Assembly (NCBI GenBank): GCA_934591845.1
Contig: CAKTPO010000035.1
Coordinates: 1 to 12,197 of the forward strand
Direction: 5' to 3'
Length of the DNA: 12,197 bases
Origin: an uncultured Oscillospiraceae bacterium
GTDB taxonomy: Bacteria > Bacillota > Clostridia > Oscillospirales > Oscillospiraceae
In this document: piece by piece, positions 5,437 to 12,197 of the stretch
Layout: every line of letters begins with the position of its first letter
How positions within the stretch are numbered: position 1 is the first letter of the stretch
Notes under the pieces: model-generated
Databases searched by the model: none
Seen by the model: only the letters and a program-made list of their open reading frames with translations
Told to the model about the DNA's origin: nothing
Program-made: the position numbers and the translations under genes

Positions 5437-7121
5437 AAAAAGAGCTTTCCCGCAGAAGCGGCGTGCAAATCGCGGCGGAGCTGATGAAGCTCCTGGGCGG
5501 CAGGCTTTCCGCCGTTATGCTGTTGGCGGTATTGAACGGAAGCCTCGGCTTCCTGTGCGCCATGGGCGTGCCCTTTTTCGGCGCGGTTGGTATCGCAAAG
5601 GCGCTGGGCGAGAGTATCCCCCTGTCCTACGGCGCCATTGCGGCTCTCTGCGTGGGCTGCGGCATCCTGCGCGGAGGATTGCGGTATTTGGAGCAGTACG
5701 GCAACCACTATATCGCCTTCCGGCTGCTGGCGGTGCTTCGGGACAAAATCTTTACCAAGCTCCGGGCACTTTGCCCCGCCAAGCTGGAAAGCCGGCAGAA
5801 GGGCAGCCTACTCACTATGATCACGGCGGACATCGAAACGCTGGAGGTGTTCTACGCCCACACCGTTTCCCCCGTCTGCATTGCCGTGCTTGTATCCTTG
5901 GCGGTGATGGTCGTCACCGGGCTTGCCGCAAGCTGGTATCTGTCATTGATCGCGGCGGCGGCCTATCTGTGCATCGGCGTTCTGCTGCCCCGGTTTTTCT
6001 CCCGCCGCATGGCCGAGACAGGTATGCGGTACAGACGGGAGCTTGGAGACTTCGGCGCGTATTTTCTCGACAGCATCAAGGGCATACGGGAACTGGTTCT
6101 CTACAACGCTGGAGAGGCCCGGGCTGCCGAGGTCGACCGCCGCTCCGACGCCATGCTGGGCAGGACGAAGGCCCTCAAGCGGGAAACGGCCCTTTCCGCC
6201 GCCGCTACGGAGGCCGCCGTGTCGCTATCGGTGCTGGCAGTGCTGGCCGTGGGGATACTCCTCGTTCGCAGCGGCAGCCTCAGCGCGGGGCGCATGGTGC
6301 TGGGCGTGACCGCCGTGTTCGGCAGCTTCGGCCCGGTCATCGCCGTGTCCGCCCTGCCCGCAAACCTCAACCAGACCTTTGCAAGCGGGGAGCGCATCCT
6401 CCGTCTGCTGGAGGAGCAGCCGGAGGTGGAGGCCGTGGAGAACGGCACGGAACTCTCCTACGAGGGCTTGGAGGTACACGATCTCTCCTTCGCCTATGGC
6501 GGGGAGGCGGTGCTCAGGGGCGTTTCCATGACCGCCCGCAAAAACGAGATCGTCGGCATCGTGGGGGAAAGCGGCTGCGGAAAGTCCACGCTGCTGAAGC
6601 TGCTGCTGCGGTTCTGGGAGCGCTCCGGCGGCCAGATACGCTATAACGGCACGGACATTGACGAAATCAACACCGAGAGCCTGTACCGAAACGTCACCAT
6701 GGTCAGCCAAAGCACCTATCTGTTCGACGCTACCATTGCCGAAAACCTGCGCATCGCAAAGCCCGACGCCACGGACGAGGAGTTGATGGCAGCGCTGCGG
6801 ATGGCCTCCGCCGAGGAGCTGGTGCAGGCGCTGCCCGAGGGGCTGAGTACCCCCGCCGGGTTGCTGGGCGGGCGGCTGTCCATGGGCGAGCGGCAGCGCA
6901 TCGGGCTGGCGCGGGCGTTTCTCTCCGGCTGCCCGCTTATTCTGCTGGACGAGCCCACCAGCAACGTGGACAGCATCAACGAGGGCGTGATCCTGCGGGC
7001 GCTTTTGAAGCACAGGCAGGGCAGGACCATCATTCTGGTATCCCACCGCGCATCCACCATGGCGGTGGCGGACCGGGTATACAAAATGGAAAACGGACAA
7101 ATGGAGGAGCAGGCAATATGA
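5433..7121 (+). CDS. ABC exporter-fold half-transporter, subunit 2 (CydC/YbtPQ/IrtAB-like)
   Basis: The 562 residues form a six-helix domain (about 1-320) and a nucleotide-binding domain. Walker A is G378-ESGCGK384-ST, the Q-loop is intact (Q426 in MVSQSTYLF), Walker B is LILLD506-E507, and the switch histidine is H538. The signature reads LS483-M484-GE rather than LSGGE/Q, so this subunit offers a degenerate signature to its partner. ATG 5433 overlaps the previous stop (ATGA) and has AAAGGAGG at 5418-5425. It is the obvious heterodimer partner of the preceding gene, with which it shares architecture but clearly differs in sequence. The substrate is not determinable from sequence. Confidence 0.92.
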   Translation: MKKELSRRSGVQIAAELMKLLGGRLSAVMLLAVLNGSLGFLCAMGVPFFGAVGIAKALGESIPLSYGAIAALCVGCGILRGGLRYLEQYGNHYIAFRLLAVLRDKIFTKLRALCPAKLESRQKGSLLTMITADIETLEVFYAHTVSPVCIAVLVSLAVMVVTGLAASWYLSLIAAAAYLCIGVLLPRFFSRRMAETGMRYRRELGDFGAYFLDSIKGIRELVLYNAGEARAAEVDRRSDAMLGRTKALKRETALSAAATEAAVSLSVLAVLAVGILLVRSGSLSAGRMVLGVTAVFGSFGPVIAVSALPANLNQTFASGERILRLLEEQPEVEAVENGTELSYEGLEVHDLSFAYGGEAVLRGVSMTARKNEIVGIVGESGCGKSTLLKLLLRFWERSGGQIRYNGTDIDEINTESLYRNVTMVSQSTYLFDATIAENLRIAKPDATDEELMAALRMASAEELVQALPEGLSTPAGLLGGRLSMGERQRIGLARAFLSGCPLILLDEPTSNVDSINEGVILRALLKHRQGRTIILVSHRASTMAVADRVYKMENGQMEEQAI

Positions 7122-7687
7122 ATCACAGATACCTGCAGAAATTTCAGATCAAGGACGTGGTATTCCTTGCCATCATGTCGGCGGTAGCGTTGGCCACCTG
7201 CGCGGTGATGCCGCTGGTGATCAGCCTGCAGCCGCTGATCTTCGGCATTTCCCAGCTGGTCACGGCGCTTCAGATCGGCGTGTTCTTCGCCATCGGCCTG
7301 TATAAGGTGCGAAAGCCCGGCTCACTGCTGATCATGGCGCTGATGATGGGGCTTATCCAGCTGATGATGTCGCCGCCCATGTTCCTCTCCAGCGTTTTGA
7401 ACGGCGTTTTGATCGAGCTTATCGTGCTGCTGCTGTTCAGGGGATATGAAAAGGATAGCGCCGTATTTTGCGCCGCCATGCTGCATACGCCCCTTTCGCT
7501 GCCCTTCAACTACCTCTATAACCGACTCATAAAGGGCACCGACAGCCCGCTTGCGGCGGTGGCGGACAGAGCGCCGCTTGCCGCCGTGGGGATGACCTTG
7601 GCCGTCGTCGCCGTGTCCGCGCTGGGAGCGCTGATCGGCATCAAGATCGCAAGGGAGCTGAAAAAATCGGGAGTGCTGAAGAAATGA
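7118..7687 (+). CDS. mptD: MptD/Trep_Strep-family ECF transporter S component
   Basis: This 189-residue, very hydrophobic protein has about five or six transmembrane segments and a short basic N-terminus (MNHRYLQKFQIKDVVFLAIM) of the kind that begins S components. The sequence (QPLIFGISQLVTALQIGVFF; LMMSPPMFLSSVLNG) and its place directly before EcfT and EcfA identify the MptD (Trep_Strep, PF09605) group. S components bind the substrate and dock on the EcfT-EcfA module. The natural ligand of this group is not established; the mycobacterial mptD locus is associated with metal (zinc/iron) limitation. ATG 7118 overlaps the previous stop by 4 nt, with GGAGGAG at 7103-7109; the end overlaps ecfT by 4 nt. 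Confidence 0.85.
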   Translation: MNHRYLQKFQIKDVVFLAIMSAVALATCAVMPLVISLQPLIFGISQLVTALQIGVFFAIGLYKVRKPGSLLIMALMMGLIQLMMSPPMFLSSVLNGVLIELIVLLLFRGYEKDSAVFCAAMLHTPLSLPFNYLYNRLIKGTDSPLAAVADRAPLAAVGMTLAVVAVSALGALIGIKIARELKKSGVLKK

Positions 7688-8361
7688 GCGAAAAACTGTA
7701 TGTGAAGCATCCCCTTTTCCCCATGGCGGGCATTGCCGTGTCCGTATTCACCTTTGCCTTTGGCCTTGCCATGGCAAAAAGCCCCGGCGTATTTTTCTTT
7801 CTGGGCGGGATATGGCTGCTGCTGGCGCTGTTCGGGTATCTCCGCCCCTGCCTTGCGGTGCTGCCCGCCGCGGCGCTTCTGTGCGGCGTTTTCTGTGCCC
7901 TGACCTACGCTATCTCCCGGGACGCCGCCCAGACCGCTGCCGCCGCCGCGCGGATGCTGGCGCTGTGCGTCGCGGCCATACCGGGGCTGGGGCTTGCACC
8001 CGTCTGCCTTGTCCGGGGCTTTTCCTGTATGCGCCTGCCCCGGGTGCTGACGCTTGCCATGCTCATCACCTTCACTTTTTTTCCGCTGCTGCGGGCGGAG
8101 GTGCGGCAGACCCGGGAGGCCATGCGCACGCGGGGCGCGGGAGGGCTTTTGAACCCCGCCATCCTCTACCGGGCCTTTCTGATCCCGCTGATGGTGCGGC
8201 TGGTCAACCTGTCGGACACGCTGGCGCTGAGCGTGGAGACCCGGGGCTTTACCACCTATCCCGCGCCGTACACCGTGTACCGGCCTGTGTATTTGCAGGC
8301 CAAGGACGGGGCGTTCGCGGCGCTGAGCGCGCTGTGCGCCATGGGGGCGGTGCTGCTGTGA
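7684..8361 (+). CDS. ecfT: Energy-coupling factor transporter transmembrane subunit EcfT
   Basis: The 225-residue membrane protein has an N-terminal group of hydrophobic helices and the two cytoplasmic coupling motifs of EcfT: M147-RTRG151 and V184-ETRG188-F. Both carry Thr where many EcfT proteins have Ala in the x-R-G core. These motifs seat in the grooves of the ATPase domains and pass on conformational change to the S component. ATG 7684 forms an ATGA overlap with mptD, with GGGAG at 7669-7673; its TGA overlaps the GTG start of the ATPase gene. Its neighbours make it a dedicated EcfT for the MptD S component rather than the shared housekeeping module. Confidence 0.9.
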   Translation: MSEKLYVKHPLFPMAGIAVSVFTFAFGLAMAKSPGVFFFLGGIWLLLALFGYLRPCLAVLPAAALLCGVFCALTYAISRDAAQTAAAAARMLALCVAAIPGLGLAPVCLVRGFSCMRLPRVLTLAMLITFTFFPLLRAEVRQTREAMRTRGAGGLLNPAILYRAFLIPLMVRLVNLSDTLALSVETRGFTTYPAPYTVYRPVYLQAKDGAFAALSALCAMGAVLL

Positions 8362-9782
8362 GAGCCATTGAGTTCAAAAATGTGTCCTTCCGCTATGAGG
8401 ATATGCCGGAGCCGGTGCTGAAAAACGCCTCCTTTTCGCTGGAATACGGAAAACTTGCCCTGCTGTACGGCGATTCGGGGCAGGGGAAAAGTACGGTGCT
8501 GTCCATCCTGTCGGGCGTTATCCCCAACGTAACAAAGGGGATGCTTTCCGGCGAGGTACGCGTCGGCGGCGAGGACGTATCCGGGCAGAGGATAAGCGAC
8601 ATTTGCCGCAGGGCGGGCGTGGTGCTGCAAAACGCCGACGCGCAGATCATCCACCAGCGGGTGGAGGACGAGCTGGCGTTTGGCTGCGAGAACTTCGCCT
8701 TTTCGCCGGAGAAGATCACCGACTGCATCGAAAAAGCCTGCCGCCGGATGGCGCTGTGTCCCCAGTGGGGCACCCGCACCCTCTCCGGCGGGCAGAAGCA
8801 GCGGCTGATCACCGCCTCCGCCCTGGCAACCGGACAAAGGATTCTCCTTTTAGACGAGCCACTGGCAAACCTGGACCGCAAGGGCGCGGTGTTTCTCATG
8901 TCGTCGCTGCGGACGCTGACCGAGTCCGGCTACGCGGTGCTGATCGTGGAGCACCGGCTGGAGCAGGTCCTGCCCTTTGCCCATGAGGTATGGCGGCTCA
9001 AAAACGGAAGCCTTGAGAGGCAGACTGGCCGGGAATCGCTCTATGCCACACAGCTGGAGGCGGCAGAGCCTATCCCCACAGAGGCAAGGCGGGAGGAGCC
9101 GGTCATGACCCTGCGCGGCGTGGGCTGGCGCGCGGGCGGACGCAGCATTTTAGAGGGCGTCGATCTGACCCTGTTCCGGGGCGAGCGGCTTTTGCTCCTT
9201 GGCGACAACGGCTGCGGAAAGACCTCCCTGCTGCGGCTGATGGCCCGCTTGGCGCGTCCCTCGGCGGGAGAGATCCGGCAGCTCATCGACCCCGCCTTGG
9301 GGCAGCGGCGCGGCAGCCGGGCATGGTTTCGGCGGGTAGGCGTGGTGTATCAGAACCCCAACTGCCAGCTCTTTATGCCGACGGTTGCCCAGGAGGTGGC
9401 CTTTGCCGCCAAAAGCGAGGACTTTGCGCGGGAGATCATGGAGCTGTTCGGCATTGCGCATCTGGCGGAAAGACATCCCCACTCCCTTTCCGAGGGGCAG
9501 AAGCGCCGGGTATCCATTGCCGCCGTGGCAGCCTCTCAGCCGGAGCTGCTGCTGTTGGACGAGCCCACCGTGGGGCAGGACAGAGAGGGGCTTCGGACGC
9601 TGCTCCAAGCGCTGAACCTTCTGCATACGCGCACGGGCAGCACCATCGTTACCGTCACCCACGACCGCCGGTGTGCAAGCGCCCTGTGTGACCGGGCCGC
9701 ATGGCTCAAGGAGGGGCGCATCGAAAAAACCGGCGGCCCGGAGCTGATCGAGGCCGCGTGGGGAGATTTAGCGGCACTGTGA
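8358..9782 (+). CDS. Fused double-domain ECF ATPase (EcfA1-EcfA2 in one chain)
   Basis: The GTG at 8358 (GTGA overlap with ecfT) is the start; the same frame is open further left, but that part only shadows ecfT. The 474-residue soluble protein contains two complete ABC ATPase domains. Domain 1: Walker A G38-DSGQGK44-ST, signature LS143-GGQ, Walker B LLLD166-E167, H-loop VEHRLEQV. Domain 2: Walker A G282-DNGCGK288, signature LS378-EGQ, Walker B LLLD401-E402, H-loop THDRR. Both Q-loops have the ECF-type form (VVLQNADAQI and VVYQNPNCQLF). Most ECF systems use two separate ATPases; the fused form (YkoD-like) is typical of dedicated modules. It supplies energy to the EcfT-MptD complex at the inner face of the membrane. 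Confidence 0.92.
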   Translation: MRAIEFKNVSFRYEDMPEPVLKNASFSLEYGKLALLYGDSGQGKSTVLSILSGVIPNVTKGMLSGEVRVGGEDVSGQRISDICRRAGVVLQNADAQIIHQRVEDELAFGCENFAFSPEKITDCIEKACRRMALCPQWGTRTLSGGQKQRLITASALATGQRILLLDEPLANLDRKGAVFLMSSLRTLTESGYAVLIVEHRLEQVLPFAHEVWRLKNGSLERQTGRESLYATQLEAAEPIPTEARREEPVMTLRGVGWRAGGRSILEGVDLTLFRGERLLLLGDNGCGKTSLLRLMARLARPSAGEIRQLIDPALGQRRGSRAWFRRVGVVYQNPNCQLFMPTVAQEVAFAAKSEDFAREIMELFGIAHLAERHPHSLSEGQKRRVSIAAVAASQPELLLLDEPTVGQDREGLRTLLQALNLLHTRTGSTIVTVTHDRRCASALCDRAAWLKEGRIEKTGGPELIEAAWGDLAAL

Positions 9783-9840
9783 GGCCTTGCCGTGAAGCAC
9801 AAGGCGGCAAAGAAACAAAGAAGAGATAAGGGCAACGGCT

Positions 9841-10455
9841 ATGAAAGAACGAAAGAATTTCTGGGACAAAAATGCCGGTCGGTACGACCGCTTTATGCGA
9901 AAGGATCGGGCGGCGTATGACGAGATGTATGAGTTGATCCGGCCAATTGTGCGGCATAAAACGGTGCTGGAGCTGGCGACCGGCACGGGACTGATCGCAA
10001 AGCACATCGTGAATGCGGCGGCGCACATCGAGGCGACGGACGCCTCCGCGGAGATGATCGCCCAGGCAAAGCGGGATAACCGCTCGGCAAAGCTGCACTT
10101 TTCCGTGCAGGATATGTTCCGCCTGCCCTATGCGGATAAGTCCTTTGATGTGGTGATCGTGTCCAACGCGCTGCACATCGTGCCGCAGCCGGAAAAGGCC
10201 CTTGCCGAGATCCGCCGGGTGCTGAAGGGCGATGGTGTGCTCATCGCGCCGACCTTTACCCACGCGGGAAATTCGTTTTCCGGCAAGGTCAAAGCCTTTT
10301 TCATGAAGCTGGCAGGCTTTCCCCTCCACAGCAGGTGGACGAGCGCGGAATACCTGCGCTTCCTGCGGCAGAACGGCTGGACGGTGCGGAAAAGCGCTGT
10401 GCTGAAAGCCTCGTTCCCGCTGACTTATGCGGAATGTGTGAAAACGGAGGTGTGA
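9841..10455 (+). CDS. Class I SAM-dependent methyltransferase (UbiE/Methyltransf_11-like), first of two
   Basis: The 204-residue protein has the class I fold signature: N-terminal FWDKNAGRYDRFM, glycine motif I V42-LELATGTG, acidic motif II with D67 in IEATDASAEM, then FDVVIVSNALHIV and IRRVLKGDGVL. Such enzymes transfer a methyl group from S-adenosylmethionine to small molecules; the acceptor here is unknown. ATG 9841 follows a 58-nt gap after the ECF ATPase, with ATAAGGG at 9826-9832. A GCCTTG/CAAGGC hairpin sits in the gap without a T-tract. Position in a transporter operon suggests it modifies the transported compound or a metallophore, as inference. Confidence 0.88.
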   Translation: MKERKNFWDKNAGRYDRFMRKDRAAYDEMYELIRPIVRHKTVLELATGTGLIAKHIVNAAAHIEATDASAEMIAQAKRDNRSAKLHFSVQDMFRLPYADKSFDVVIVSNALHIVPQPEKALAEIRRVLKGDGVLIAPTFTHAGNSFSGKVKAFFMKLAGFPLHSRWTSAEYLRFLRQNGWTVRKSAVLKASFPLTYAECVKTEV

Positions 10456-10456
10456 C

Positions 10457-11062
10457 ATGTCATTCTTTGAAAACACCCGCAAGCCTGTGGGCTTTGGCGG
10501 GAAAATTATGGTCGCTATGATGAACGTCGGGCACAGTGCCGTGGCTCGGTGGGGGCTTCAATTTCTGAATGCCGCGCCGGACGCCAGGGTGCTGGACTGC
10601 GGCTGCGGCGGCGGGGCGAACATCAAGAGACTTCTGAAAAAATGCCCGCAGGGTGTCGTCAAGGGCATCGACTATTCCCCCGTCAGTGTGGAGAAATCCA
10701 AAAAGGTCAACGAGGCCGCCATAGCGGAGGGCCGCTGCACCGTTCTGCAAGGCAGCGTGGCGGATATGATCTTTGCAGGCGACTGGTTCGATGCGGTAAC
10801 GGCCTTTGAAACCGTCTATTTCTGGCCCGATCTGCCGCAGTGCTTCCGGGAGGTTTACCGGGTGCTGAAGCCCGGCGGGACATTACTCATCTGCAACGAA
10901 AGCAACGGCGATACGGACAAGGACAAGAAGTGGACGGAGATCATCGGCGGCATGACCATCTACAAGGACGTTGAATTAAAGGCGCATCTGGAGCAGGCGG
11001 GCTTTCACGAGGTGCAGATACACAAAAAGAAAAGCTGGCTCTGTATCACGGCGTGGAAATGA
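10457..11062 (+). CDS. Class I SAM-dependent methyltransferase, second of two
   Basis: The 201-residue protein carries motif I V45-LDCGCGGGAN, motif II V68-KGID72-YS, FDAVTAFETVYFWPD and the VYRVLKPGGTLLI post-II strand. It differs strongly from the preceding methyltransferase, so this is not a simple recent duplication. Its start region, NTRKPVGFGGKIMVAMMN, may form part of the acceptor pocket. ATG 10457 lies one base after the previous stop, with GGAGG at 10446-10450, so the two are translationally coupled. The substrate is unknown. Confidence 0.88.
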   Translation: MSFFENTRKPVGFGGKIMVAMMNVGHSAVARWGLQFLNAAPDARVLDCGCGGGANIKRLLKKCPQGVVKGIDYSPVSVEKSKKVNEAAIAEGRCTVLQGSVADMIFAGDWFDAVTAFETVYFWPDLPQCFREVYRVLKPGGTLLICNESNGDTDKDKKWTEIIGGMTIYKDVELKAHLEQAGFHEVQIHKKKSWLCITAWK

Positions 11063-11077
11063 GGGAGAAGCAGACAG

Positions 11078-11779
11078 GTGAAGGACAAGAATCTCCTATT
11101 TGACCGCAGCTGCCACGTGCTGTATTCCAAGCCCTGCAAGGAGGAGATACGGGCAAAAATTGCCCTGCACTATCCTGCGGTAGAGCGGGAGACGGTTTGG
11201 GAACAGGTGCAGCGGCAGTATGTGGATTTCCTCTCCGACTGGCGCACCGACTTGGGCGGCAAAAAGAACTTCCACAACGGCGTAGGCGGCACCTACGACT
11301 GCATCGCCATCATGAGCTATTATGTGGTCTGCAAAGCAGTTACTTCGTTCCGTGAAATCGAAGAGATGGAGGAAAATCTGATTCTTCCGACTTTCCGCAA
11401 GCTGAAATTTGTGGACTGCAACAAGCCGTTCTGGAGGAAGCTGATGTACAAGGCGTTTGTTCGTGCGAAAAGCGGCTGCGACAAATGGCACGATTACGAG
11501 ATGTCGGTTGCGCCTTATGAAACCGACAAGCCTATTTATTATGAATTTACGGCGTGCCCGGCAGCGGAGTTTGCTATCAAGCACGGTCTTACGGATATTA
11601 TGCCCGCCCTGTGCAATGTGGACTATGCGTCCATGGAACTGCTCCACGCAAGGCTGGTGCGGACGACCACCTGCGTGGACGGCTGCCGATGTGACTACAC
11701 CATCTGCGGCGACAAAGACCCATACTTAAAGGAACATCCCGAATACCGGGATGAGGCAGGCTTCAGAAGAAACAAATAA
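11078..11779 (+). CDS. L-2-amino-thiazoline-4-carboxylic acid hydrolase-like protein
   Basis: The 233-residue product resembles the ATC hydrolase family (PF14196): an N-terminal charged region, a GGTYDC segment near residue 72, and a conserved C-terminal block with YYEFTACPAAEFAIKHGL, ALCNVDYAS and a Cys-rich VDGCRCDYTICGD. The founding enzymes open the thiazoline ring of 2-aminothiazoline-4-carboxylate on the way to cysteine, but many relatives are uncharacterised, so the reaction should not be assumed. The GTG start at 11078 has GAGGGAG at 11061-11067. It follows the second methyltransferase by 15 nt and precedes a ZIP transporter by 27 nt, so it looks like part of the same operon. Confidence 0.8.
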   Translation: MKDKNLLFDRSCHVLYSKPCKEEIRAKIALHYPAVERETVWEQVQRQYVDFLSDWRTDLGGKKNFHNGVGGTYDCIAIMSYYVVCKAVTSFREIEEMEENLILPTFRKLKFVDCNKPFWRKLMYKAFVRAKSGCDKWHDYEMSVAPYETDKPIYYEFTACPAAEFAIKHGLTDIMPALCNVDYASMELLHARLVRTTTCVDGCRCDYTICGDKDPYLKEHPEYRDEAGFRRNK

Positions 11780-11806
11780 AAACGCAATGCAAAGGCGGTG
11801 AGACAA

Positions 11807-12197
11807 ATGGAAACCTTTCTTGGAATCATGATCCCTTTCTTGGGTACAACGCTGGGCGCGGCCTGCGTGTTCTTTATGAAAAAATCCCTTGGCGATCTGG
11901 TGCAGCGCTCCCTTGCGGGCTTTGCCGCCGGTGTGATGGTGGCAGCGTCTATCTGGAGCCTGCTGATCCCCGCCATTGAGCAGTCGGAGGGCATGGGCAA
12001 GCTGTCCTTCCTCCCTGCCTTTATCGGCTTCTGGGTCGGCGTGCTGTTTTTGCTTTTGCTCGACCGTTTGATTCCCCATCTTCATGTGGGAAGCAATCAG
12101 GCGGAGGGACCGAAAAGCAGGCTCGGGCGCACCACCATGATGGTGCTGGCTGTTACCTTACATAATATCCCGGAGGGAATGGCAGTCGGCGTGGTGT
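11807..12197 (+). CDS. ZIP family divalent-metal transporter (3' truncated by window edge)
   Basis: ATG 11807, preceded by AGGCGGTG, opens a frame of 130 complete codons that runs off the window. The visible part has four hydrophobic segments: starting MIPFLGTTLGAACVFFM, then AGFAAGVMVAASIWSLLIPA, FLPAFIGFWVGVLFLLLLD, and a fourth containing LHNIPEGMAVG. The HNIPEG motif is the metal-binding signature of TM4 in bacterial ZIP (ZupT/GufA-like) proteins. A short hydrophilic loop with HLH and charged residues separates TM3 and TM4. The protein would take Zn2+ or related ions into the cytoplasm. Its place at the end of the MptD operon is the best direct clue to a metal theme. Confidence 0.88.
   Translation, partial: METFLGIMIPFLGTTLGAACVFFMKKSLGDLVQRSLAGFAAGVMVAASIWSLLIPAIEQSEGMGKLSFLPAFIGFWVGVLFLLLLDRLIPHLHVGSNQAEGPKSRLGRTTMMVLAVTLHNIPEGMAVGVV

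Noticed and set aside
7812..8357. In-frame N-terminal extension of the double ECF ATPase
   Set aside because: This stretch overlaps ecfT in another frame and reads as Ala/Gly/Arg-rich shadow sequence; the ATPase fold begins at GTG 8358.
9784..9805. GCCTTG/CAAGGC hairpin between the ECF ATPase and first methyltransferase genes
   Set aside because: It is a short stem with no T-tract and no sign of conserved pairing; it is not enough for a terminator call.
1..12197. tRNA, rRNA, CRISPR arrays, insertion-sequence ends and integrase genes
   Set aside because: Looked for and not seen: no cloverleaf-like segment, no regularly spaced repeats and no transposase or integrase motifs in any frame.

Overview
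The window looks like chromosomal or integrated-element DNA from a gut-type Clostridia (Bacillota, Oscillospiraceae/Lachnospiraceae-like). This rests on the gene families, the strong AGGAGG-type ribosome sites, GTG and TTG starts, tightly overlapping GC-rich genes, and debris typical of Bacillota conjugative elements on the left. The genus is an inference.

Left part (1-2772). The window opens inside an FtsX-type ABC permease gene (1-1145), followed by a small membrane protein (1159-1659). Next comes mobile-element debris: a minus-strand C-terminal fragment (1715-1891) and a small plus-strand gene broken by a one-base frameshift (2111-2412). An intact small membrane protein (2458-2772) follows and ends in a strong hairpin terminator.

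Regulatory strip (2773-3380). It holds no intact gene but is dense in signals: a terminator, a minus-strand terminator-like hairpin, a consensus sigma-A promoter (TTGACA-16-TATAAT), a 10-bp inverted repeat at the presumed transcription start, a decayed reading frame, and a second terminator-like hairpin. The decayed frame lies in a diverged copy of the leader and 5' end of the next gene, displaced by about 268-273 bp.

Right part (3381-12197). At least nine plus-strand genes are packed with 4-11 nt overlaps or short gaps, apparently one operon. They encode a YgbA-type cysteine-rich protein, two half-size ABC exporter-fold proteins (CydDC/YbtPQ/IrtAB-like), an MptD/Trep_Strep S component, EcfT, a fused double EcfA ATPase, two class I SAM methyltransferases, an L-2-amino-thiazoline-4-carboxylic-acid-hydrolase-like protein, and the start of a ZIP metal transporter.

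The ABC pair plus MptD, EcfT and EcfA resembles the mptABCDEF metal-responsive transport locus of Mycobacterium avium subsp. paratuberculosis. With a ZIP transporter at the end, the best working model is a metal or metallophore handling cassette, possibly for zinc or iron and a thiazoline-containing small molecule. Substrate and metal are inferred; only the families and gene order are seen.
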